In this document: one piece after another, positions 16,395 to 25,433 of the stretch
Layout: every line of letters starts with the position of its first letter
Numbering within the stretch: the first letter of the stretch is position 1
NCBI GenBank assembly: GCA_016781105.1
Contig: JADDRA010000040.1
Location: 1-51,210 of the forward strand
From: Actinomycetota bacterium
GTDB lineage: Bacteria; Actinomycetota; Acidimicrobiia; Acidimicrobiales; CADCSY01
Direction of reading: 5' to 3'
Length of the DNA: 51,210 nt
Translations under genes and position numbers: made by a program
The notes under the pieces: generated by a model
What the model was told of the DNA's origin: nothing
What the model saw: only the letters and a program-made list of their open reading frames with translations
The model's database searches: none

Positions 16395-18025
16395 GCCGGG
16401 GCTCGAGCCGCCTCGGTCCCCTCGGCGGCCAGGGTGAGCGCCTCGGGTGCCGACTCGCCGGTCCCGTCGTCGATCGCCGCCGACCGGGCCCGGCCGGGCA
16501 GGAAGGCGGCGGCCACGACGGCGCCCACCAGGGCCACGCCTGCGGCCACCAGCACCGCGGTTCCCATGGCGTCGACGAAGGCCACGCGAGCGACCTGGGC
16601 GATGGAGTCGCCGGCGGCTCCACCTACGGTGGCGGCCAGGGCCAGGGCCGCCCCCAGCGACTCACCGGCGGCCGTCACCGCCTCGGTGGGCAGTGGAAGT
16701 CCTCGCAGGGACGTCACCATCGACGAGGCGTAGCCCGACGCCAGGAGACTGCCGAGCACGGCCACCCCGAGGGCGCCCCCCAGCTCCCGGGTGGTGTCGT
16801 TCACGGCCGAACCCACGCCGGCCTTGGCCGGGGGCAGCGAGCCCATGATCGACTCGGTGGCCGGTGCCATGGTGAGGCTCATGCCCAGGGCGAGCACCAC
16901 CATGGAGGCCAGCAGCGGGCCGTAGCCCGAACCGGCGTCGATGGCGGAGGCCAGGGCCAGGCCGACGGCGGCCACCACCAGGCCCACCGTGACCACCACC
17001 TTGGTGCCCACCTGCTCGACCAGGCGGGCGCTGACGGGCGACACCACGCCCATCACCACCGAGACGGGCAGCAGGCGGATGCCGGCCTCCAAGGCGCTGT
17101 AGCCGAGCACGAACTGCAGCAGCTGGGTGAAGAGGAAGAACGAGCCGAACAGGGCGAAGAACACCAGGGCGATGGCGGCGCTGGCGGCGCTGAACCGGGG
17201 ATCGGCGAAGAAGGCGACGTCGAGCATGGGATGGGCCACCCGGCGCTCCCACCAGATGAAGGCCCCGAACAGTGCCGCCGCGGCCACGAAGGCGGCGATC
17301 GTCATCGGGTCGGCCCACCCCTTCACCGGGGCCTCGATGATGCCCCACAGCAGGACGGCGATGGCGGCGATCGACAGGGCGGCACCGGCGCCGTCGAGAC
17401 GGGTGTGGGAGGGATCGCTCGACTCGGGCAGCAGGAGCCGCCCGGCCACCAGGGCCAGGGCCACGATGGGGAGGTTGAGGAGGAACACCGAGCCCCACCA
17501 GTAGTGCTCGAGCAGCCAGCCGCCCACGACGGGGCCGAGGGCGACGCCCATGCCCGCCATGCCGGCCCAGACGGCGATGGCCCGGGCCCGCTCCACCGGG
17601 TCGGTGAACACGGTGATGATGATCGACAGGGTGGCCGGCATCACAAAGGCGGCGCCCAGGCCCATCACCGCCCGGGCCCCGATCAGCTGGCCGGCGGTGC
17701 CCGAGGCGGCGGCCAGCCCCGACGCCACGGCGAAGACGACCAGGCCGGCCTGCAGCGAGCGGCGCCGGCCGAAGCGGTCGCCCAGGGCGCCAGCGGTGAG
17801 CAGCAGGCCGGCGAAGACGATGACGTAGGCGTCGACCATCCACTGCAGCTCGGTGGTGGAGGCGCCCAGCTCGCGCACCAGCGTGGGCAGGGCGACGTTG
17901 AGGACGGTGTTGTCGAGCACGATGAGCACCAGGCTCAGGCACAGCACGGCCAGCGCCAGCCAGCGCCGGTCACCTGGAGATCGACCCTCGGCCGTGGTTT
18001 CGATACGATCCGGCTGCGTTTCCAT
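16391..18025 (-). CDS. MFS multidrug exporter, 14-helix EmrB/QacA type
   Basis: A 544-residue drug:proton antiporter. It has motif D1 (LDNTVLNVALP), motif A (GDRFGRRRSL), motif C (GVALGPVVGGWL) and enough hydrophobic segments for 14 helices, the hallmark of the DHA2 family. The C-terminal 45 residues are soluble and rich in Ala, Glu and Asp. ATG at 18025 has a TAGGGT box eight bases upstream. The TetR gene follows, joined by a minicistron, so exporter and regulator are one unit. The substrate is unknown; QacA-like proteins usually take lipophilic cations or antibiotics. Confidence 0.88.
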   Translation of the reverse strand: METQPDRIETTAEGRSPGDRRWLALAVLCLSLVLIVLDNTVLNVALPTLVRELGASTTELQWMVDAYVIVFAGLLLTAGALGDRFGRRRSLQAGLVVFAVASGLAAASGTAGQLIGARAVMGLGAAFVMPATLSIIITVFTDPVERARAIAVWAGMAGMGVALGPVVGGWLLEHYWWGSVFLLNLPIVALALVAGRLLLPESSDPSHTRLDGAGAALSIAAIAVLLWGIIEAPVKGWADPMTIAAFVAAAALFGAFIWWERRVAHPMLDVAFFADPRFSAASAAIALVFFALFGSFFLFTQLLQFVLGYSALEAGIRLLPVSVVMGVVSPVSARLVEQVGTKVVVTVGLVVAAVGLALASAIDAGSGYGPLLASMVVLALGMSLTMAPATESIMGSLPPAKAGVGSAVNDTTRELGGALGVAVLGSLLASGYASSMVTSLRGLPLPTEAVTAAGESLGAALALAATVGGAAGDSIAQVARVAFVDAMGTAVLVAAGVALVGAVVAAAFLPGRARSAAIDDGTGESAPEALTLAAEGTEAARAPA

Positions 18026-18033
18026 ATCCCTGG

Positions 18034-18039
18034 ACCCTA
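18034..18039 (-). promoter_or_regulatory. -10 box for the MFS exporter
   Basis: TAGGGT eight bases before the ATG at 18025, with no Shine-Dalgarno sequence between. Confidence 0.45.
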
Positions 18040-18065
18040 CGCCGACGAGCAGGGACCAGGCAGTG

Positions 18066-18114
18066 TTCTGGCAGTGGAACCGATGCGGTGGCGGCAACGC
18101 ATCCACTGCCAGAA
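18066..18114. repeat. Perfect 13-base inverted repeat between gatB and the MFS gene
   Basis: TTCTGGCAGTGGA (18066-18078) pairs with TCCACTGCCAGAA (18102-18114). Inside the 23-base loop ATGCG (18083-18087) can pair with CGCAT (18098-18102). It is 27 bases past the gatB stop and 41 bases upstream of the MFS start. It is probably the gatCAB terminator, or an operator or attenuator for the exporter. Confidence 0.65.
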
Positions 18115-18141
18115 GCGGGTGGGGTCCCCAGCCCCGGCGGC

Positions 18142-19557
18142 TCAGCCCGGGGTGGCGGCGGCCCGCTGGGCCAGCAGGGCGGTGACGGCCTTGCCGTCGG
18201 CCTGGCCCCGCGTCGCCCGCATGACCTGGCCCACGAAGAAGCCGCTGACCTTGGCGTCGCCGGCCAGGTAGCGATCCCACGCGTCGGGGTTGGCGGCGAT
18301 GGCCGCATCGACCGCGCCCGCCAGCTCGTCGCCGCCCAGGGCCCGGAAGCCGAGGCGCTCGGCCACCGCCGCCGGGTCGCCCCCGCCGGCCACCAGCTCG
18401 GCCAGCACGGCCTTGGCCTGGGTGGCGGTCAGGGCCCCGTCGGCCTCCAGGCGCGACAGGGCGGCGAAGGCTTCGGGGTCGAGAGCGCCGGTCCCCCCGG
18501 CCAGGTCGTGCTCGGCGTGCACGACCAGGCGCCGCCCGTCACCGCCGGCGGCGAGGGCGCCCAGCACCAGGTCGTCGAGCCCCCGCTCCACCACCACGGC
18601 GACGGCCGCGGGGACCGACCCGGTCGCCTCGGCCAGGCGCCGGCGGCGCTCGGCGGGCAGCGGGGGCAGCCCGGCCCGCACCTGGCCCAGCCAGGCGTCG
18701 TCGGGGGCGAGGGGCACCAGGTCGGGCTCGGGGAAGTAGCGGTAGTCGTAGGCCTCCTCCTTGGAGCGCAGCGGGTGGGTGCGCCCGTCGGCCTCGTCCC
18801 AGTGCCGGGTCTGCTGGGCCACCTGCTCGCCCGCCTCCAGCAGGGCGATTTGGCGCCTGGCCTCGTAATCGATGGCCCGGCCGAGCGAGCGGGTGGAGTT
18901 CAGGTTCTTGACCTCGCAGCGGGTGCCGAAGGTGGAGAAGCCGGCGGGACGCACCGAGATGTTGGCGTCGACGCGCAGGCTCCCCTCCTCCATGCGAGCG
19001 TCGGATGCGCCCGTGGCCAGCAGCACCGCCCGCAGCTCGTTGACGTAGGCCCGGGCCTGCTCGGCCGAACGCAGATCGGGCCGGCTCACGATCTCGACCA
19101 GGGGGACCCCGGCCCGGTTGTAGTCGACCAGGGAGTGGTCGGCCTCGTGGATGCGTCCGCCCCCGCCCACGTGGGTGGACTTGCCCGTGTCCTCCTCCAG
19201 GTGGGCCCGCTCGATGCCCACCCGGGTCCCGTCGGGCAGCTCCAGAGCGCCGTCGACGTTGATGGGCCGGTCGTACTGGGACACCTGGTAGTCCTTGGGC
19301 ATGTCCGGATAGAAGTAGTTCTTCCGGTGGAACAAGCTGGGCTCCACCCTGCAGCCGAGCGCCAGGCCCAGGCGCACGGCCAGCTCCACCGCCCCCCGGT
19401 TGAGCACCGGCAGCGAGCCGGGCAGGCCCAGGCAGACCGGGCACACGTTGGTGTTGGGCTCGTCGCCAAAGGCGTTGCGGCACCCGCAGAACAGCTTGGT
19501 GGCGGTGGCCAGCTCGCAGTGCACCTCCAGGCCGACGACGGTTTCCCAGTCGCTCAC
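18142..19557 (-). CDS. gatB: Asp-tRNA(Asn)/Glu-tRNA(Gln) amidotransferase subunit B
   Basis: A 471-residue kinase/tRNA-binding subunit of GatCAB, which converts misacylated Glu-tRNA(Gln) or Asp-tRNA(Asn) to the amide form. Conserved family blocks are visible: [20 protein letters not shown], the zinc-site cysteines CGC...[29 protein letters not shown] and [17 protein letters not shown]. The C-terminal YqeY-like tail domain is complete. The GTG start overlaps the gatA stop (GTGA). No glnS or asnS gene is visible in the window. Confidence 0.96.
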   Translation of the reverse strand: MSDWETVVGLEVHCELATATKLFCGCRNAFGDEPNTNVCPVCLGLPGSLPVLNRGAVELAVRLGLALGCRVEPSLFHRKNYFYPDMPKDYQVSQYDRPINVDGALELPDGTRVGIERAHLEEDTGKSTHVGGGGRIHEADHSLVDYNRAGVPLVEIVSRPDLRSAEQARAYVNELRAVLLATGASDARMEEGSLRVDANISVRPAGFSTFGTRCEVKNLNSTRSLGRAIDYEARRQIALLEAGEQVAQQTRHWDEADGRTHPLRSKEEAYDYRYFPEPDLVPLAPDDAWLGQVRAGLPPLPAERRRRLAEATGSVPAAVAVVVERGLDDLVLGALAAGGDGRRLVVHAEHDLAGGTGALDPEAFAALSRLEADGALTATQAKAVLAELVAGGGDPAAVAERLGFRALGGDELAGAVDAAIAANPDAWDRYLAGDAKVSGFFVGQVMRATRGQADGKAVTALLAQRAAATPG

Positions 19558-21026
19558 GGTGTCGCCTCGGCGCGGGCCATCGCTTGGTCGAGCATGGCGT
19601 CCTCGAGCACGGCGGCGGCCCGCAGCATGGTCGCCTCGGCCAGGGCCGGGGCCAGGATCTGCACGCCCACGGGCAGGCCGTCGTCACCCGTGCCGAAGGG
19701 CACCGACACCGCGGGGTCACCCGCCAGGTTGGACGGGATGGTGCACACGTCGGAGAGGTACATGCTGAGCGGGTCGGCCGCCTTGGCCCCGAGGGGGAAG
19801 GCGGTGGTGGGTGAGGTCGGCGACAGCAGCAGGTCGAACGACTCGTAGGCGGCGGCGAAGTCCCGGATGACGAGCGTGCGGACCTTCTGGGCCTTGCCGT
19901 AGTAGGCGTCGTAGTAGCCGGCCGACAGGGCGTAGGTGCCCAGCATGATGCGGCGCTTGACCTCGGGGCCGAAGCCGGCTGTGCGGGTGGCCACGTTCAT
20001 GGTGGCGGTGGTGGGGGCGTCGACCCGTAGCCCGTAGCGGACGCCGTCGTAGCGGGCCAAGTTGGACGAGGCCTCGGCCGGGGCGATGAGGTAGTAGGCC
20101 GACAGCCCGTAGGCCAGGGCGGCCACGCTCGTCTCCTCCACCTTGGCCCCGGCGCCGGCCAGGGCCTCGGCCGCGGCCTCCACCCGGCGGCGGACGTCGG
20201 GGGCCACGCCTTGGCCCATCAGCTCGGCCACCACCCCGACGCGCAACCCCTCGACCCCGTCGTCGAGGCCGGCGACGAGGGAGGGCGGGGGCTCGGGCAC
20301 CGAGGTGGAGTCGAGGGGGTCGTGGCCGGCGACGACCTCGAGCAGGAGGGCGGCGTCGGCCACGGTGGGAGCCAGCGGGCCGATCTGGTCGAGGCTGCTG
20401 GCGAAGGCGATGAGGCCGTAGCGGCTCACCCGCCCGTAGGTGGGCTTGACCCCCACCACCCCGCACAGGGCGGCGGGCTGGCGGATGGAGCCCCCGGTGT
20501 CCGAGCCCAGGGCGAGGGGGGCGAAGCCGGCGGCCACGGCGGCGGCGCTGCCCCCGCTGGAGCCCCCCGGCACCCGCGACGCGTCATGGGGATTGTGGGT
20601 GGGGCCAAAGGCCGAGTTCTCGGTGGAGCTGCCCATGGCGAACTCGTCGAGGTTGGTCTTGCCGATGGCGATGGCCCCGGCCAGGCCGAGGCGGGTGACC
20701 ACGGTGGCGTCGTAGGGCGGCAGCCAGCCCTCCAGGATCCGCGAGGAGCAGGTGGTGGGCACCCCCGCGGTGCACAGGTTGTCCTTGAGGGCGACGGGGA
20801 CGCCGGCCAGGGGGCCCGGGTCCTCCCCCGCCGCCACCCGGCGGTCGATCAGCTCGGCGGCCATTCGGGCCTGGGCGTCGGTCAGGGCGTTGAAGGCGTG
20901 GACCTCGGGCTCGCGCTCGGCGATGGTGGCCAGGTGCTCCTCGACCACCTCGACGGCGGCCCGCTCGCCCCGGCGCACCGAGTCGGCGATCTCGGCGGCC
21001 GGCAGGTAGGTGCTCGCGTGGCGCAC
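19554..21026 (-). CDS. gatA: Amidotransferase subunit A (glutaminase of GatCAB)
   Basis: A 490-residue amidase-signature enzyme that releases ammonia from glutamine for GatB. The catalytic triad is present: K81 (VALKDN), cis-Ser S156 (VPGGSSGGS) and nucleophile S180 ([11 protein letters not shown]). The GTG start at 21026 shares its first base with the last base of the gatC stop (TAGTG). Gene order gatC-gatA-gatB on one strand, with one-base and four-base overlaps, indicates coupled translation of the three subunits. Confidence 0.96.
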   Translation of the reverse strand: MRHASTYLPAAEIADSVRRGERAAVEVVEEHLATIAEREPEVHAFNALTDAQARMAAELIDRRVAAGEDPGPLAGVPVALKDNLCTAGVPTTCSSRILEGWLPPYDATVVTRLGLAGAIAIGKTNLDEFAMGSSTENSAFGPTHNPHDASRVPGGSSGGSAAAVAAGFAPLALGSDTGGSIRQPAALCGVVGVKPTYGRVSRYGLIAFASSLDQIGPLAPTVADAALLLEVVAGHDPLDSTSVPEPPPSLVAGLDDGVEGLRVGVVAELMGQGVAPDVRRRVEAAAEALAGAGAKVEETSVAALAYGLSAYYLIAPAEASSNLARYDGVRYGLRVDAPTTATMNVATRTAGFGPEVKRRIMLGTYALSAGYYDAYYGKAQKVRTLVIRDFAAAYESFDLLLSPTSPTTAFPLGAKAADPLSMYLSDVCTIPSNLAGDPAVSVPFGTGDDGLPVGVQILAPALAEATMLRAAAVLEDAMLDQAMARAEATP

Positions 21027-21328
21027 TAGGCCGGAGGCCCCAGGACCGGCGGCACCCGGAAGCGGTCGGCCTCGACCGCCGGAGCCGCGGCCAGCACCTC
21101 GGCCCGCTCGAGGCCGGGGCGGGCCACGTCGTCGCGCAGCACGTTGGCCAGGGGCAACGGGTGGGCCGTGGGCGCGACCCCCTCGGTGTCGAGGGCCTCG
21201 ACGTCGGCGGCGTGGTCGAGCACGGCGGCGAGCTGCACGGTGAAGCGCTCCAGCTCGTCGTCGCTCAGCTCCAGGCGGGCGAGCCCGGCCACGTGGGTCA
21301 CGTCCTCGGCGGTGATGCGCTCGCTCAT
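21026..21328 (-). CDS. gatC: Amidotransferase subunit C
   Basis: A 100-residue GatC, which wraps around and stabilises GatA and GatB. The family signature is clear: [22 protein letters not shown], then [29 protein letters not shown]. It is the first gene of the gatCAB unit; TACCAT lies eight bases before the ATG and no Shine-Dalgarno sequence is seen. Confidence 0.93.
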   Translation of the reverse strand: MSERITAEDVTHVAGLARLELSDDELERFTVQLAAVLDHAADVEALDTEGVAPTAHPLPLANVLRDDVARPGLERAEVLAAAPAVEADRFRVPPVLGPPA

Positions 21329-21336
21329 CGAGGTCC

Positions 21337-21342
21337 ATGGTA
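21337..21342 (-). promoter_or_regulatory. -10 box, gatCAB promoter
   Basis: TACCAT ends eight bases before the gatC ATG. Confidence 0.5.
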
Positions 21343-21392
21343 GGACGGCCCGGCGCCGAGGCGGGCTGCCTCCCTCGGCGGCCGCCGCTGTC

Positions 21393-21398
21393 TACGCT
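21393..21398 (+). promoter_or_regulatory. -10 box for the VapBC-type pair
   Basis: TACGCT ends six bases before the antitoxin GTG at 21405. Confidence 0.5.
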
Positions 21399-21404
21399 GC
21401 CGCG

Positions 21405-21626
21405 GTGGCCTCGGTACGGACGCAGATCTACCTGACGACCGAGCAGCGGAGCCGCCTCGACGCGCTGGCCCGCAGCCAGCAGACGAGCATGGCCGCGCTC
21501 ATCCGCCAGGCGGTCGACCAGTTGCTGGCCGAGGAGGTGCCCGATCCGGTGACCGCCCTCGACGCCACCTTCGCCACCATGCCCGAGCTCGAGGTCCCCG
21601 AGCGAGGCGAGTGGGACCGTGGTTGA
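21405..21626 (+). CDS. Ribbon-helix-helix antitoxin, VapB-like
   Basis: A 73-residue protein. The N-terminal half ([20 protein letters not shown], then [14 protein letters not shown]) is a ribbon-helix-helix (CopG/Arc-like) DNA-binding fold. The acidic, less structured C-terminus ([19 protein letters not shown]) fits a toxin-neutralising tail. The 3' end overlaps the PIN-domain toxin start by eight bases. The antitoxin should repress its own operon and block the toxin. GTG at 21405 was chosen from the upstream TACGCT box and the fold boundary. Confidence 0.8.
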   Translation: MASVRTQIYLTTEQRSRLDALARSQQTSMAALIRQAVDQLLAEEVPDPVTALDATFATMPELEVPERGEWDRG

Positions 21627-21969
21627 CCTCCTCGTCGACACCGACGTCTTCGCCGATCACGTCCGGGGCGTGCGGGCCTTCAGCCCGGGCGCCAACCGGG
21701 TCTCGTACTCGGTGATCAGCCGGCTGGAGCTCTTCGCCGGCAACCGGGCCGACGAGGAGGGGCTGCGCCTGCTGCTCGGCTCGTTCCGGGAGCTGCCGGT
21801 CGACCACGCCGTGGCCGAGCGGGCCGGGCGCCTGCGCCGGGCGGCGGGCATCCGCACGGGCGACGCCCTCCTGGCCGCCACTGCCCTGCACCACAACCTC
21901 ACCCTCGTGACCAGCGTCCGCCACCGCTACGACGGCCTCCCGGGGCTGCGCCTGCGCAGCCCGAGCTGA
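21619..21969 (+). CDS. vapC: PIN-domain ribonuclease toxin, VapC-like
   Basis: A 116-residue PIN nuclease. Acidic active-site residues are visible in [11 protein letters not shown] (D7/D9 region), SRLELFAG (glutamate near 37) and [13 protein letters not shown] (aspartate near 83). The usual fourth acidic site is weak ([14 protein letters not shown]), as in other members of this subfamily. VapC toxins cleave tRNA or rRNA when freed from VapB. The GTG start overlaps the antitoxin frame by eight bases. It converges on an esterase gene with an 18-base gap. Confidence 0.83.
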   Translation: MVDLLVDTDVFADHVRGVRAFSPGANRVSYSVISRLELFAGNRADEEGLRLLLGSFRELPVDHAVAERAGRLRRAAGIRTGDALLAATALHHNLTLVTSVRHRYDGLPGLRLRSPS

Positions 21970-21987
21970 ACCGGAGGGGGACCCCCG

Positions 21988-22737
21988 TCAGGGCACCACC
22001 CGGTCTGCGAAGTCGACGACCCGGGCGGCGACGAGGTCCCGGTCGTAGTCGAGGGTGGCCACGTGGAAGCTGCGCTCCAGGCGCACCCGCTCCACCGGGC
22101 CGCTGACCCGGGCGGCGAGGTGGTCGCTGTTGTCGGGATGCACGACGTGGTCTTCGGCGCTGGTCATGATCAGCACCGGGCAGGTGATGCCGGGCAGGTC
22201 GGGCTGGAGCGCCTCGAGGGCCTCGTAGAGCGAGCGGGCCGGCGCCAGAGGCGAGCGGTCGTAGGCGATCTCCCGGGCGTCGGGGTCGGCCAGATCCGGG
22301 CCAACCCCCTCGCTGAGCGTCTCGCCGGCGTCGAGCATCAGCCCGAGCAGCTCGACCAGCGCCGGCTCGGCCGGCAGCACCAGCGGGTTGATGGCCACCA
22401 CGGCGGCGATCCCGGGATGGCGGGCGGCCAGCCAGCAGCCGAGCGTGGCCCCCATCGACACGCCGACCACGACGACGGGCGAGCAGCGGGCCCGAAGGTC
22501 GAGGTAGGTGGCCTCCACCGCCGCCGCCCAGTCGGCGAAGCGGGTGGGGACCATGTCCTCGATGCGGGTGCCGTGGCCGGGGAGCCGGGGCACCTCGACG
22601 GCGAGGCCGGCCCGAGCCAGGGCCTCGGCCACCGGGCGCACCGTCGCCGGGGTCCCGGTGAAGCCGTGGAGGACGAGCGCGCCGCCCGGGCCGCCGGGCG
22701 ACGACCAGGCCTCGGCCCCGGGCAGGACCGGGCCGTC
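21988..22737 (-). CDS. Alpha/beta hydrolase, carboxylesterase Est30-like
   Basis: A 249-residue single-domain hydrolase. The oxyanion segment is LHGFTGTP, the nucleophile elbow is VGVSMGA, the aspartate is in TSAEDHVVHP, and the histidine is in ERSFHVATLDYD, so the triad is complete. The pattern matches monoacylglycerol lipase/Est30-type carboxylesterases, which cleave short to medium acyl esters. I chose GTG at 22737 because family members begin at PVLPGAEAW; the frame runs on to GTG 22791 or ATG 22785, which would overlap the divergent SCP2 start. Confidence 0.82.
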   Translation of the reverse strand, partial: DGPVLPGAEAWSSPGGPGGALVLHGFTGTPATVRPVAEALARAGLAVEVPRLPGHGTRIEDMVPTRFADWAAAVEATYLDLRARCSPVVVVGVSMGATLGCWLAARHPGIAAVVAINPLVLPAEPALVELLGLMLDAGETLSEGVGPDLADPDAREIAYDRSPLAPARSLYEALEALQPDLPGITCPVLIMTSAEDHVVHPDNSDHLAARVSGPVERVRLERSFHVATLDYDRDLVAARVVDFADRVVP

Positions 22738-22770
22738 CACGTGGGCACGGTAGCGGCTGGAGGCGCCGGG

Positions 22771-22776
22771 TAGCTT
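22771..22776 (+). promoter_or_regulatory. -10 box for the SCP2 gene
   Basis: TAGCTT ends seven bases before the ATG at 22784, and supports that start over the TTG at 22775. Confidence 0.45.
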
Positions 22777-22783
22777 GCCCGGC

Positions 22784-23191
22784 ATGCCCACCTACCCCTT
22801 CCTCAGCGACGAGTGGATCGACGAGGTCCGCAAGGTCCGTGACGAGTACCAGGGGCGGGCCGAGCCCGCCGGCGACCCGGTGCGGATGAACCAGGTCATC
22901 ACCGACGTGCCCTTCGGCGAGGGCGTCATGCAGGCCCATCTCGACACCACGTCGGGGACGGTGGAGATGGAGCTCGGCCACCTGGAGGCGCCCGACGTCA
23001 CCCTCACGCTCGACTACGCCACGGCCCGGGCCATCTTCGTCAACCAGGACCGGGACGAGGCCATGCAGGCCTTCATGGCCGGGCGGATCAAGGTCCAGGG
23101 CGACATGGCCAAGCTGCTCGGGATGCTGCAGTCTCCGGTCGACCCCATGGCCGGTGAGGTCGCCGAGCGGATCAAGGCGCTGACCGAGTAG
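22784..23191 (+). CDS. SCP2 sterol-carrier-like domain protein
   Basis: A 135-residue protein whose core (MQAHLDTTSGTVEMELGHLEAPDVTLTLDYATARAIF, then AMQAFMAGRIKVQGDMAKLLGM) matches the SCP2 lipid-binding fold, including the GRIKVQGDM segment. Such proteins bind acyl-CoA, fatty acids or sterol-like lipids in a hydrophobic pocket. It is divergent from an esterase, which may hint at a lipid-related role, but this is weak. ATG at 22784 is chosen; TTG at 22775 is possible. Confidence 0.8.
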   Translation: MPTYPFLSDEWIDEVRKVRDEYQGRAEPAGDPVRMNQVITDVPFGEGVMQAHLDTTSGTVEMELGHLEAPDVTLTLDYATARAIFVNQDRDEAMQAFMAGRIKVQGDMAKLLGMLQSPVDPMAGEVAERIKALTE

Positions 23192-23231
23192 GAGCGCCGG
23201 CACCCGCGGATGTCGATGCCGCGCGGCGGTG

Positions 23232-25328
23232 TCAGCGGCGCAGGAAGATGTCGACCACCGTGTCGCGGTCGACCTTGCTGCCTGTCTCGGGGTCGGTGGC
23301 GAAGGGCCGCCCCTTGGCATTGCCGGACAGGTCGCCCACCCGCAACCCGGCCTCCTCCAGCGCCTCGTTGACCTCGTCGAGGGTCTTGCCCACGATGTCG
23401 GGCACGGTGACCAGGTCGCGGCCCCTGGACACCACCACCGTCACCGTCGTCCCCCGCTCCACGCTGGTCCCTCCGGTCGGGTCGGAGCCGATCACCACCC
23501 CTTCGTCGACCTCGTCGTCGAAGCGGGTCACCACCTCGGCGTCCAGCCCCTCCTGTTCCAGGGCGGCCACCGCCTGGTCACCGGTCATCCCGGCCAGCTC
23601 GGGCACGGTCCGGGGGGCAGGACCACCGGAGAGCACCAGGTCGACGGCGCTGCCTTGGCGCAGCTCGGCGGGACGCTCGACATCGCCCGCCGACCAGTCG
23701 AGCACCAGGCCGGCTTCGACCGTCTCGCTGTCGGCCGTGCGCACCCGGCCAACGATGAGCTCGACCTCGGCCAGAGCCTCCTCGGCCTCGTCCTGGGTGA
23801 GGCCCTCGAGGGGAGGAACGTCCCGGAAGGGGGGCCCGAGCGAGACCAACAGCGTGACCCTGGCGCCCTCCTCGATGATGCGCCCGGGAGGAGGATCCTG
23901 GCGGATGACGTGACCCTCGGCCACGACCTCGTTGTGGTCCTGTTCGATCTCCACCACCCAAGGCCGCTCGAAGCCCGCGCGCGCCCCGGTCTGGGCCAGG
24001 AGCGCCTCGGCCTGGGCCAGGGGGACCTGGCCGATCACCGGGACCTCGGCGGTGGCCGGCCGGGTCTGGAGGTAGGCGACCAGCCCGGCGGCCGTGCCGG
24101 CCACCAGCACCAGCACCAGCACCAGCCACGGCCAGCGCCGCCGGCGGCGCTGCTCCTCCCCGGCGCCGCCCTGGTCGTCGAAGAGCGTGGGCGCCGGCGC
24201 GCCGGCGTCGAACATCTCAAGGCCCTCGAACCGAGCGGTGGGAGGTCCCGACATCGTGCTCGTCGTGGTCGTGGTGGTCCCCACGGTCGGGGGCGCGTCG
24301 TCGCCTCCGGCGGAGGCCACGACCGGGCGGGTGAAGGTGGGCTCCTGGGCCCGGGCCCCGTCGGCGCCGTCCTCTGCGCCGGTGCCGGCGCCCGGCGCGG
24401 GTTCCGTGGCCGACGGAGGCAGGAGGGTGGGATCGGCGCCGGTCAGCTCCCGCACCGTGGCGAGGTCGACCGCGCCGGCGAGGGGGAGGGGCTCGGGCCG
24501 GTCGAGCTGGCGGGCGGCGGCGCACAGGCCCCGGCCCAGCTCGGCCGCGTCGGGCCGCTCGGCCGGTTCGGGCCGGCCCACCCGCTCGAGGACGGCCACC
24601 AGCGGGCCCAGGGAGGCGGGCACCGGCACCGGGCTGTCGGCCCGCAGGGCCAGGGTGGCCAGGGTGGAGTCGGCCACCAGCGGCACCGATCCCGACACCG
24701 CCTCGATGAGCACCAACCCGAGGGAGTAGACATCGGCCTTGCCGTCGACCCCCCCGCTCTTGGCCTGCTCCGGAGCGGCGTAGCGGGCGGTGCCCACCAG
24801 CCCGTCGCCCGGCTCGGTCCAGGCCGCCTCCGAGAGCGCCCGGGCCAGCCCGAAGTCGGCGATGCGCAGGCGGCCGTCGTCGCCGAAGAGGAGGTTGGCG
24901 GGCTTGACGTCGCGGTGGACGAACCCCCGCTGGTGGGCGAAGTGCAGGGCCCGGGCCGTGTCCAGGCCGATCACCAGGGCCTGGGAGGGGCTGACGCGCC
25001 GGCCCTGGTCGAGCATGGCCCGCAGACTGCCGCCCCCGAGGAACTCCAGCACGAGGTAGGGACCGTCGTCCTCTCCCCAGTCGTAGACGGCCATGAGGTT
25101 GGGGTGGCTGAGGGCGGCTGCGGCCCGGGCCTCGGCCCGGAAGCGGCGCAGGAATGCCTCGTCGTCGGCCAGGGCGGGGTGGAGCACCTTGACCGCCACC
25201 CGCCGGCGCAGGGTGACGTCGTCGGCCAGGTACACCTGGGCCGAGGCGCCCGTGCCGATGGGCGCGTTGAGCCGGTAGCGGCCGCCGAGCACGCGGCCGA
25301 GTTGCTCCGTCAGTCGTGACGTGGCCAC
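23232..25328 (-). CDS. PASTA-domain Ser/Thr protein kinase, PknB/PrkC-like
   Basis: A 698-residue transmembrane kinase. The N-terminal kinase domain has the glycine loop IGTGASAQVY, K47 in VAVKVL, the catalytic loop VHRDVKPANLL, DFG in IADFGLA, and APE in YAAPEQ. A long Pro/Ala/Thr-rich linker leads to one membrane helix (WPWLVLVLVLVAGTAAGLVAYL) and four extracellular PASTA repeats, each starting VP (VPVIGQ, VPPLEG, VPELAG, VPDIVG). PASTA repeats sense muropeptides or lipid II, linking the kinase to wall growth. It is not in the usual ftsW/pbpA/phosphatase operon here; its neighbours are lipid and repair genes. GTG 25328 follows a TACCCT box. Confidence 0.92.
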   Translation of the reverse strand: MATSRLTEQLGRVLGGRYRLNAPIGTGASAQVYLADDVTLRRRVAVKVLHPALADDEAFLRRFRAEARAAAALSHPNLMAVYDWGEDDGPYLVLEFLGGGSLRAMLDQGRRVSPSQALVIGLDTARALHFAHQRGFVHRDVKPANLLFGDDGRLRIADFGLARALSEAAWTEPGDGLVGTARYAAPEQAKSGGVDGKADVYSLGLVLIEAVSGSVPLVADSTLATLALRADSPVPVPASLGPLVAVLERVGRPEPAERPDAAELGRGLCAAARQLDRPEPLPLAGAVDLATVRELTGADPTLLPPSATEPAPGAGTGAEDGADGARAQEPTFTRPVVASAGGDDAPPTVGTTTTTTSTMSGPPTARFEGLEMFDAGAPAPTLFDDQGGAGEEQRRRRRWPWLVLVLVLVAGTAAGLVAYLQTRPATAEVPVIGQVPLAQAEALLAQTGARAGFERPWVVEIEQDHNEVVAEGHVIRQDPPPGRIIEEGARVTLLVSLGPPFRDVPPLEGLTQDEAEEALAEVELIVGRVRTADSETVEAGLVLDWSAGDVERPAELRQGSAVDLVLSGGPAPRTVPELAGMTGDQAVAALEQEGLDAEVVTRFDDEVDEGVVIGSDPTGGTSVERGTTVTVVVSRGRDLVTVPDIVGKTLDEVNEALEEAGLRVGDLSGNAKGRPFATDPETGSKVDRDTVVDIFLRR

Positions 25329-25334
25329 CGCCCG

Positions 25335-25340
25335 AGGGTA
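25335..25340 (-). promoter_or_regulatory. -10 box for the PASTA kinase
   Basis: TACCCT ends six bases before the GTG at 25328, with no Shine-Dalgarno sequence between. Confidence 0.5.
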
Positions 25341-25421
25341 ACCCCACCGCCGTGGCGGATCGTGGCAAGCCCGCGTGCCGGCACCACCGCCGGAATTTGT
25401 CACCGGCGAGGGTGCGCCTGC

Positions 25422-25427
25422 CAGGAT
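25422..25427 (+). promoter_or_regulatory. -10-like box for the 25.4 kb pair
   Basis: CAGGAT ends six bases before the GTG at 25434. It keeps the A at position 2 and T at position 6 of TANNNT. Confidence 0.35.
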
Positions 25428-25433
25428 CGCCGC

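Noticed and set aside
16196-18271. A 691-codon open frame on the + strand opposite the MFS exporter
   Set aside because: Repetitive Gly/His/Gln composition and no family match; a shadow of the MFS gene.
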